Of a stretch of DNA of 64,000 nucleotides, positions 16,713-23,113 are shown one piece after another. The stretch is from positions 703,674 through 767,673 of the forward strand of contig NZ_BDCK01000015.1 in the NCBI RefSeq assembly GCF_001613465.1, in the 5' to 3' direction. The stretch's first letter is position 1. Every line of letters begins with the position of its first letter. Both the position numbers and the translations under genes were made by a program. Under the pieces are notes generated by a model. That model was not told the DNA's origin, made no database searches, and saw only the letters and a program-made list of their open reading frames with translations. Origin of the DNA: Nocardia niwae NBRC 108934 = DSM 45340 (GTDB lineage: Bacteria; Actinomycetota; Actinomycetes; Mycobacteriales; Mycobacteriaceae).

Positions 16713-17600
16713 ATGGCTGACATCGCCTCGCTCGGTTACGTCCGAGTCGCCATCGCCGATGCGGCGGCCTGGCGCGCCTTCGCCTTCGACGTGATGGGCT
16801 TCGCCCAGGCCACCGGACCGAATCCGGACAGTCTGTATCTGCGGATGGACGAGCACGCCTACCGCTTCGAACTCGTTCCCGCCGAACAGGACCGGGTGCT
16901 GGCCGTGGGCTGGGAGGTGCGCGACTACCGCGCGCTCGCCCGGGTGCGGCGAACACTGGAGCGGGCGGGTGTGGCTGTCACGCCACTGACCCAGGATCAG
17001 GTCGACGCACTGCGCGTGGAAGAGGCCTTCACCTTCACCGATCCCGCGGGCTTCACCGTCGAGGTCTTCCACGGTCCGGTCCTCGACCACAGCCCGGTCG
17101 TCACCGTGCACGGCAACCGTTTCGTCACCGGGGGATTGGGCCTGGGTCATGTCGTGCTCCCGGTGCCCGACCTGGAGGAGGCGAACCGCTTCTATTGTGA
17201 GGTGCTCGGATTCCTGCCGCGTGGCTCGTTCCGGGTGCCCACCCCACCCGAGGCAGGGCCGGTTCGGGTGCGCTTCCTCGGGGTCAACCAGCGCCATCAC
17301 AGCCTCGCGCTGATCCCCGGGACGCGCCCCGAGGGGCCCGGCCTGGTACACATCATGGTCGAGGTCGACCAGCTCGACTCCGTCGGCCGGGCCCTCGACC
17401 GCGTCATGCGGGCCGGCTACCCGCTGTCGTCGACCCTCGGCAGGCACACCAACGACAAGATGATCTCCTTCTACGTCCGCACCCCCGGCGGCTGGGATCT
17501 CGAATACGGCACCGAGGGCGTTCTGGTCGACGAAGCCACCTACAGCGCCGAGGAGATCACCGCCGACAGCTACTGGGGCCACGAATGGTCACGTGGCTGA
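16713..17600 (+). CDS. hsaC: HsaC-like type I extradiol dioxygenase
   Basis: A 295-residue two-domain vicinal-oxygen-chelate protein, the normal length for HsaC/BphC (~300). The C-terminal domain carries the iron ligands: His146 (GLGHVVLPVPD), His213 (LVHIMVEV) and Glu264 (WDLEYG); His195/196 (QRHHSLAL) are second-sphere residues. It would open the catechol A ring (3,4-DHSA in the cholesterol pathway) next to the 4-OH. It starts 16 bases after kshB, with GAGGAG nearby, and is the last gene of the hsaB-kshA-orf-kshB-hsaC run. Confidence 0.9.
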   Translation: MADIASLGYVRVAIADAAAWRAFAFDVMGFAQATGPNPDSLYLRMDEHAYRFELVPAEQDRVLAVGWEVRDYRALARVRRTLERAGVAVTPLTQDQVDALRVEEAFTFTDPAGFTVEVFHGPVLDHSPVVTVHGNRFVTGGLGLGHVVLPVPDLEEANRFYCEVLGFLPRGSFRVPTPPEAGPVRVRFLGVNQRHHSLALIPGTRPEGPGLVHIMVEVDQLDSVGRALDRVMRAGYPLSSTLGRHTNDKMISFYVRTPGGWDLEYGTEGVLVDEATYSAEEITADSYWGHEWSRG

Positions 17601-17660
17601 CTCGGCGGTTCGGCCGCGCGGCGGGGTCCTAGACTGTCGACTCGAGGAGGAAGGACGCTG

Positions 17661-17807
17661 ATGAAGCGAAATCTGAACTGCCCCTGCGGGGAATCGATCG
17701 TCGGAACCGACGAGGACGATCTGGTGGCGAAGACGCAAGCCCACCTGGCGGAGAAACACCCCGGTCACGACTACTCGCGCGACGAGATCTTGTTCATCGC
17801 GTACTGA
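17661..17807 (+). CDS. DUF1059-type small protein
   Basis: A 48-residue protein, GAGGAGGAAGG before the ATG. CPCGESIVGTDEDDLVAKTQAH and HPGH are typical of DUF1059, short actinobacterial and archaeal proteins with a CxC pair followed by a His-rich C-terminal half. The function is unknown; metal binding is plausible. It follows hsaC by 60 bases and may be cotranscribed or independent. Confidence 0.75.
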   Translation: MKRNLNCPCGESIVGTDEDDLVAKTQAHLAEKHPGHDYSRDEILFIAY

Positions 17808-17829
17808 TCGAGGAGGGTCGCGCCCGGCC

Positions 17830-18429
17830 TCACGGTCTCGGGCGCAAACCTTCGATCATGTGGGTGGTGGTCTCGTCCACCAGTTCGTCGGCGGTCTCCA
17901 CGGCGATCACGCCCGAGCCGACGAAGGTGGCCAGACCTTGCAGCGCGGCGACCGCGGACAGCGCGATGCGCCGCGGATCGCCCGCGATCACTTCACCCCG
18001 CTTCTGCGCTTCGGCGATGAGCGCAACCGGCGTCGCGAATGCCGCGTCCACGGCCCGCGACATCGCATCGCCCGCGGCGGGACTGTGCCTGCGCGCGAAC
18101 ATCAACGCGACGAGTTCCGAATTCTCGGTCGCGAAATGGAGATACGTGCGGGCGAGATCCCGGATGTGCCCGTCGGCCGAACTGGCGGCCGCCGTCTGCT
18201 CCAAAGCGGCGGCGAGACGTTGGAATCCGGACACCGCGATGGCGTCCAGGAGCGCTTGCTTGTCCTTGAAATGCCGGGTCGGAGCGGCGTGGCTGACTCC
18301 GACGTCACGGGCCAGTCCGCGCAGTGACAGGCCGTCGACGCCGGACTCGCGCAGCGTCGCCTCAGCGCGCTGGAGCAACTCGGCGCGCAGGTCGCCGTGG
18401 TGGTAGGACCGGCTTCGCGTGATCGGCAT
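17830..18429 (-). CDS. TetR-family regulator
   Basis: A 199-residue protein starting at ATG 18429. SYHHGDLRAELLQRAEATLRE then LSLRGLARDVGVSHAAPTRHFKDKQALL (residues ~7-65) is the TetR HTH. The rest is the ligand and dimer domain. It is divergent from a YhgE/Pip-like membrane protein across 47 bases that are almost filled by a palindrome (18451-18485), so it almost certainly represses that gene and itself. TetR genes paired with membrane export proteins often sense a toxic amphiphile. Confidence 0.9.
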   Translation of the reverse strand: MPITRSRSYHHGDLRAELLQRAEATLRESGVDGLSLRGLARDVGVSHAAPTRHFKDKQALLDAIAVSGFQRLAAALEQTAAASSADGHIRDLARTYLHFATENSELVALMFARRHSPAAGDAMSRAVDAAFATPVALIAEAQKRGEVIAGDPRRIALSAVAALQGLATFVGSGVIAVETADELVDETTTHMIEGLRPRP

Positions 18430-18450
18430 GGTGTATGCAGGATAACAAAA

Positions 18451-18485
18451 TGTAGCCGTTGCCTACTTTGTAGGCAGTGACTACA
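18451..18485. promoter_or_regulatory. TetR operator overlapping a leaderless promoter
   Basis: TGTAGCCGTTGCCTAC (18451-18466) and GTAGGCAGTGACTACA (18470-18485) match as an inverted repeat at 13 of 16 positions, separated by TTT. A -10-like TACTTT (18464-18469) ends seven bases before the GTG start of the membrane protein gene, the layout of a leaderless transcript. A bound repressor would cover the -10 box and the start codon. Confidence 0.75.
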
Positions 18486-19793
18486 TTGACTCGCATGACG
18501 GTTCGGACCTTCACCGCCCCGATCGCAGTGCTGACGGTCTTCGCGGCGCTGCTGGGCACGATGTACCTCGGCTACGCGAGCAATACCGAGAAGAACCTGC
18601 ACGACTTCCCCATCGCCCTGGTCAATCAAGACGTCGGCGACACGCTCGACGGCAAACCCGCCAATGTCGGCGCCCAGATCACCGACGCGCTGGTCGCGGG
18701 TATGCCGGCGGAGAAGATCGACCTGCGCGTCGTCGGCATCGCCGAGGCGCGCACACAGTTGCAGCACGGTGCGGTCTACGGCGCCATCGTCATCCCGTCC
18801 GATTTCACCAAGCGGCTGGCGATTCTGGGCGCGGGCGCCGTGGTGCCCGGAGCGATCGAGCGCCCGGTGATCACGATCAACACCAACCCGCGCATCGGTC
18901 CCTACACCACCGGAATCATGCAGCGGATCGCCGCTCGTGCGCTGACCCAGGTGGACGAGACCGTCGGCAAGAATCTGACCGACCAGGTGAACTCCGCCTT
19001 GGCCGCGGGGCCGGGCGCGCCGGTCGAGGTCAGTGGCGCCGCGCGCCTGATGCTCGCCGACCCGGTGCAGATCGTCACCGCGCCGTATCGTCCGATGGAC
19101 GATGGGGCAGGTCAAGGGCTGGTCGCCTTCTTCTACACCTTGATCCTGCTGTTGGCGGGCTTCACCGGAGCCATGATCATCCACACCCTCGTCGACTCGG
19201 TCCTCGGTTTCACTCCCACCGAATACGGCCCGTGGTTCGTCCACCCGCCGGCCACCGGGATCTCCCGTTTCCGCACCTTGCTGGTGAAGTGGGCGGTCAT
19301 CGTCACAGCGGCGCCGATTCTGTCCGGAATATTCCTCGCCGTCGCCGCGGCATTGCGGGTTCCACTGGGCAGCCCACTGCTGCTGTGGCTCTACGGCACA
19401 CTCGCCATCGTCGCCGTCGGCGTGACCGCGCTGGCCGTCCTGGCCACCTTCGGGACCGCCGGCCTGCTGGTCAACCTGATCCTGTTCGTCGTTCTCGGCC
19501 TGCCGTCCTCGGCCGCCACGGTCCCGCTGGAAGCGACGCCCGTCTATATCGCGAAGTTGGCCGCGTTCGAACCGATGCACCAGATCTACCTGGCTGTGCG
19601 CGCCATCCTCTTCTTCGACGCCCACGCCGAAGCCGGTTTCGGTCTCGGACTGTGGATGACGCTGCTCGGTCTCGGAATCGGTGTGGTGCTCGGTGTCACG
19701 GCCACTTACGCCTACGACCGTCGCGGACTGCACCGCGCGACAGCGCCCGGCGGCAGTACCCCGGTCGTAGGTGCGCCCGCCGTCGCCGGATGA
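18477..19793 (+). CDS. YhgE/Pip-like ABC-2-family membrane protein
   Basis: 438 residues from the GTG at 18477; ATG 18495 is an alternative, but neither has a ribosome binding site and a -10 box lies exactly where a leaderless GTG start would need it. One membrane segment near residues 15-33 is followed by an extracellular domain of ~180 residues that opens with NEKNL-like and FPIALVNQDVGDTLDG motifs typical of YhgE/Pip proteins, then about five membrane segments. The family includes phage-infection proteins, ESX-associated and drug-export-like ABC-2 permeases. There is no ATPase gene next to it. Its job is probably export of or defence against an amphiphile, controlled by the divergent TetR. 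Confidence 0.8.
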   Translation: MTTLTRMTVRTFTAPIAVLTVFAALLGTMYLGYASNTEKNLHDFPIALVNQDVGDTLDGKPANVGAQITDALVAGMPAEKIDLRVVGIAEARTQLQHGAVYGAIVIPSDFTKRLAILGAGAVVPGAIERPVITINTNPRIGPYTTGIMQRIAARALTQVDETVGKNLTDQVNSALAAGPGAPVEVSGAARLMLADPVQIVTAPYRPMDDGAGQGLVAFFYTLILLLAGFTGAMIIHTLVDSVLGFTPTEYGPWFVHPPATGISRFRTLLVKWAVIVTAAPILSGIFLAVAAALRVPLGSPLLLWLYGTLAIVAVGVTALAVLATFGTAGLLVNLILFVVLGLPSSAATVPLEATPVYIAKLAAFEPMHQIYLAVRAILFFDAHAEAGFGLGLWMTLLGLGIGVVLGVTATYAYDRRGLHRATAPGGSTPVVGAPAVAG

Positions 19794-19901
19794 GTGGGAA
19801 TCGGGTGGTCGGTCGCCGCTTTCGGATCGGCCGAGGCCTCGGCCGAGCACGTGGCGTACCTGTGGGAGCTGATCGAGCGTTCCGGGAAGTCCGAGCACTG
19901 A
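19794..19901 (+). CDS. Possible 35-residue reading frame after the membrane protein gene
   Basis: A GTG directly follows the stop of the membrane protein gene and opens a short frame with third-position GC typical of genes here (…AEHVAYLWELIERSGKSEH, an amphipathic helix). It has no ribosome binding site of its own. It may be a coupled microprotein or the end of a lost gene. Weak evidence. Confidence 0.25.
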   Translation: MGIGWSVAAFGSAEASAEHVAYLWELIERSGKSEH

Positions 19902-19947
19902 CGTTCGCCGGCCTGCGCAAGGCGGGTCGGGCGCAGTCGGAGATCGC

Positions 19948-19959
19948 GTAGTCGACTAC
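19948..19959. repeat. Perfect 12-base palindrome in the gap before the BTAD regulator
   Basis: GTAGTCGACTAC is a perfect palindrome about 110 bases before the BTAD gene. Its GACTAC half also appears in the TetR operator at 18451-18485. It could be a second site of the same or a related regulator. Confidence 0.3.
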
Positions 19960-20067
19960 TCGCGCCGACACTCCCGAAGCTGAGCAGACTGTTCGGTATG
20001 ACGCAGGGGACATCCAGCGCACCCGCCACCTGTGCGAGGACGATCGGCGCCACGATCGAGAACTGAC

Positions 20068-20826
20068 ATGGTGCTCATCGGCCACAACGCAGACACAACG
20101 TGTTTCCAGCTCACGTTGGTCGAGGAATTCGCCCTGCGAAACGGCGGCAGGCAGCTCGACCTTCCACACATGGCGGAACGGGTGCTGACCTACCTCGCGT
20201 TGCTGGACCGGCCGGTCGCGCGCAGCCGCCTCGCCGGCGCACTGTGGCCCGGATGCACCGACAGCTGCGCGTCGAAGAGCCTGCGCACCGCGCTGTGGCG
20301 GCTCCGGCGCGTCCAGGAGGCGCTGGTGCAGATCGAGGGTGATCGACTCCACCTCGGGCACGGCGTATCCGTCGACCTGGCCGACCTGACCGATCTGACA
20401 CACCGGCTCATCCACGACCCCGGGAGCGAGGATCTCGCGCGAGTGCCGCTGCTGCTCCAGCGTAGGGAGCTGCTACCGGACTGGGATGAGGACTGGGTGG
20501 TCGCCGACCGGGAGCGTTATCGATTGAGCCGGGTCACGGCACTCGAATCGGCTGCCCAGGCCCTGCTGGAACATCGGCAGACCGGCGCGGCGCTCATCGC
20601 GGCCTCGGCGGTCGTGCAGCAGGAGCCGTTACGGGAAAGCTCCCGCCGGATCGTCATCCAGATTCATCTCGCGCAAGGCAACGAGGCCGACGCGATCCGT
20701 GAGTACCGGCGCTATCGCGACTTGCTCGGAGCCGAGTTCGGTGCTGTGCCATCGTCTCGCATGGACGACCTGCTGCTGCGCATCCGCCGACGGAGATCCC
20801 GCCATGATCGACTCGCCTCCGTCTGA
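20068..20826 (+). CDS. SARP-like regulator with BTAD domain
   Basis: A 252-residue protein starting at ATG 20068. Residues ~1-95 form an OmpR-type winged helix (RVLTYLALLDRPVARSRLAG, LWPGCTD, SLRTALWRLRRV), and ~100-245 the bacterial transcriptional activator domain of TPR-like helices ending SSRMDDLLLRI. This matches the SARP/AfsR N-terminal half without ATPase or TPR extensions. Such proteins usually activate nearby genes. The trypsin/hydrolase gene follows 112 bases downstream, and no antibiotic cluster is present, so the target may be that gene. Confidence 0.85.
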   Translation: MVLIGHNADTTCFQLTLVEEFALRNGGRQLDLPHMAERVLTYLALLDRPVARSRLAGALWPGCTDSCASKSLRTALWRLRRVQEALVQIEGDRLHLGHGVSVDLADLTDLTHRLIHDPGSEDLARVPLLLQRRELLPDWDEDWVVADRERYRLSRVTALESAAQALLEHRQTGAALIAASAVVQQEPLRESSRRIVIQIHLAQGNEADAIREYRRYRDLLGAEFGAVPSSRMDDLLLRIRRRRSRHDRLASV

Positions 20827-20938
20827 GCCGGGGCGGGCCGGGAGACGCCGCGGTGACGCCGGGGAGACGCGGGCGCTCGATACTCCGCTGATAACAGCGG
20901 TGATCGCACCGAATCCGAGACGGCCAGGCGGGTGGGCG

Positions 20939-22993
20939 ATGAATCTACACGAGCAGAGCCGGGCAGCGTGGGTGGAGCAGATCCAGGCCGCGGGCCGGCG
21001 TTACCTCCAAACCGAGACCAAGCGTGAGGACATCGAGCACCTTCGCAAAGTCAAGGACAGCAGCGTTGTCGACTCGGCGGAACAGATCAGCGCTCGAGCA
21101 CAGCGGCTGGCCGCCGGTGGCGACGTACCGATCGAAGCCATCATCGCGGTCGGCCGCACGGAGCCCGCGGACCGGATCAGCACCCTGGAGCGGATGATCG
21201 GGGCCAGCAACGAGCTGCAACCGGCCAACTTCCTCGCCCGTGGCGCTCGCACCGCCGGTGCGGTCGCGCGCATCTCCCAGGTACGCAACGGACGTGAGAT
21301 CCCGATGGGCACCGGATTCCTGGTCTCGCCCAGGCTGCTGCTGACCAACAACCACGTCCTGCCCGACGAGGACTCCGTCCGGCAGGTCGTCGTGGAATTC
21401 GGCGCCGAGACGACGATCGACAACACTCCCGGTCGCCCGCGGCAATTCCGTCTCGACCCCGGCTTCTTCGTCACCGACGAGCACCTGGACTTCACCCTCG
21501 TGCTCGTGCGGCCCGATGCCGACGGCAAGCCGGCCGGGGACGTCGTCGGCTGGTGGAATCACCTGATCGCCGACCAAGGCAAGATCGTCATCGGCGAGGC
21601 GATGAACATCATCGGCCACCCCATGGGCCGGCTCAAGGAAATCGGAATCCGCAAGAACCAGCTCGATCTGCAGCTGGATCACTTCCTGCATTACTCGACC
21701 GACACCGAGCCGGGAAACTCCGGGTCTCCGGTCTTCAACGACCAGTGGGAGGTCGTCGCGCTGCACCATTCCGGCGTCCCGCGCGCCGACGGGCAAGGAC
21801 GGACGCTGCGGCGCGACGGCACCGTGTGGCACCGCGACGACGGCGACGACGCGATCGCCTGGATCGCCAACGAGGGTGTGCGCATCAGCGTGATTCTCGC
21901 GCATCTGGCCGCACTGCCGCTCCCGGCTCGCCACCGCGAACTGCTCGCCGAACTCGGCCCCGCCTCCGGGCTCACCGGCGTTTCGGCCGCTCCGGTGACT
22001 CCCTCCGAGCCTCGCGTCGAGCAGGCGGGCGCCACGATGCCGCGCGAGAGCACGGGATTCCTCCGCGGAGTAGTCGCGCGACCGGGCGCGTTCGGCGGTA
22101 CGAGTCACCTGCTCTTCCTGCACGGCCGAAGCCAGCAGGGCCACGACCCGGAGGTGCTGCGGCGGGAGTGGACCGCGGGGCTCAACAAGGGTCTGACCCT
22201 AGCCGGGATCAACCCGATCGACCCCGCCGACGCCTACTTCCCCTTCTACGGTGACCGGCTGGCAACGTTGCTGCAAACCCGGGAGGCAGCTGTCGTCGAC
22301 CCCGAGACCATGGCCGTCGACCGCGCCGAGGCCATGGCGCCGGCGACAGCGCAGGGCCGTCGCGTGTACGAGGAACTCCTGCAGGGAGCGGCCGAGGACG
22401 CCGGAATGCCGGTGAACCAGGAGCCCGTGGCAGAAGAAGGACTCGGGTCGTTCGGCAGCGCGCTCGTAGGCAAACTGCAGCGGCAGCTCAGCTGGATCGC
22501 CGCTCGCTGCGACGTGGACGACATCATCATCGCGCAGGTCTTCCGGGACGTCGCCACCTACCTCACCGACGAGCGGATCCGGCAGGACGTGCTCGCCTGT
22601 GTGCTCGAGACCGTGCCTCCCGCGGGGCGGCTGGTACTGGTCAGCCACAGCCTGGGGACCGTCGTCGCGATGGATCTGCTCACCCGGCTCGCCCCTGAAC
22701 TCGACGTCGCCGTGCTGGTCACCGCCGGAAGCCCACTGGGTCTGGACGCGGTCCACGACAAACTCCTGGTGCGTGGCCCGCACCGGCCCGAACGCGTCCG
22801 CAACTGGACCAATACGTGGGCCGCCGTCGACCCGATCGCGATCGGATGCCCGTTGCGTGACACCTGGCAGGGACAGCTCCAGGAGTTCCCCGTGGACAAC
22901 CCCAAAGACCGTCCGCACAGCATCGCCGAATACCTGGGCCACCCCGCTGTCGCCAAGGTCGTGCACGAGGGCCTCGCGTCCGCGCCGATCTGA
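20939..22993 (+). CDS. Trypsin-like protease fused to an alpha/beta-hydrolase domain
   Basis: A 684-residue protein; ATG 20939 has GGGTGGG upstream and starts the helical N-terminus. Residues ~1-110 are helical and recall effector-associated leader domains. Residues ~110-320 are a trypsin-like protease: TGFLVSPRLLLTNNHV with His139, Asp184 in LDFTLVLV and Ser261 in GNSGSPVF. Residues ~380-684 form an alpha/beta hydrolase with FLHGRSQ, the elbow SHSLGT (Ser571) and a late His (RPHSI). No signal peptide is present, so both enzymes probably act in the cytoplasm. Two hydrolase activities in one chain suggest a conflict or signalling effector, where the protease part could process a partner or the protein itself. 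The preceding SARP-like gene may control it. Confidence 0.82.
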   Translation: MNLHEQSRAAWVEQIQAAGRRYLQTETKREDIEHLRKVKDSSVVDSAEQISARAQRLAAGGDVPIEAIIAVGRTEPADRISTLERMIGASNELQPANFLARGARTAGAVARISQVRNGREIPMGTGFLVSPRLLLTNNHVLPDEDSVRQVVVEFGAETTIDNTPGRPRQFRLDPGFFVTDEHLDFTLVLVRPDADGKPAGDVVGWWNHLIADQGKIVIGEAMNIIGHPMGRLKEIGIRKNQLDLQLDHFLHYSTDTEPGNSGSPVFNDQWEVVALHHSGVPRADGQGRTLRRDGTVWHRDDGDDAIAWIANEGVRISVILAHLAALPLPARHRELLAELGPASGLTGVSAAPVTPSEPRVEQAGATMPRESTGFLRGVVARPGAFGGTSHLLFLHGRSQQGHDPEVLRREWTAGLNKGLTLAGINPIDPADAYFPFYGDRLATLLQTREAAVVDPETMAVDRAEAMAPATAQGRRVYEELLQGAAEDAGMPVNQEPVAEEGLGSFGSALVGKLQRQLSWIAARCDVDDIIIAQVFRDVATYLTDERIRQDVLACVLETVPPAGRLVLVSHSLGTVVAMDLLTRLAPELDVAVLVTAGSPLGLDAVHDKLLVRGPHRPERVRNWTNTWAAVDPIAIGCPLRDTWQGQLQEFPVDNPKDRPHSIAEYLGHPAVAKVVHEGLASAPI

Positions 22994-23113
22994 CCGTCCG
23001 CGACCGCTGACCCCGCATGATCGGGCGCGACGGGGCCACCCACGCCGGTAGTATCGGGCTTGGTGGTTCCCCTCGGCCGTCGTTCGGCCGGGCAGCGGCC
23101 ACGGGAGTGGGAT

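Noticed and set aside
18102..19898. Large minus-strand frame over the YhgE-like gene
   Set aside because: Asp/Gly/Arg-rich shadow of a membrane protein whose hydrophobic segments are clear on the plus strand.
20068..20826. Antibiotic cluster suggested by a SARP-like regulator
   Set aside because: No polyketide, peptide or other biosynthetic core genes lie nearby.
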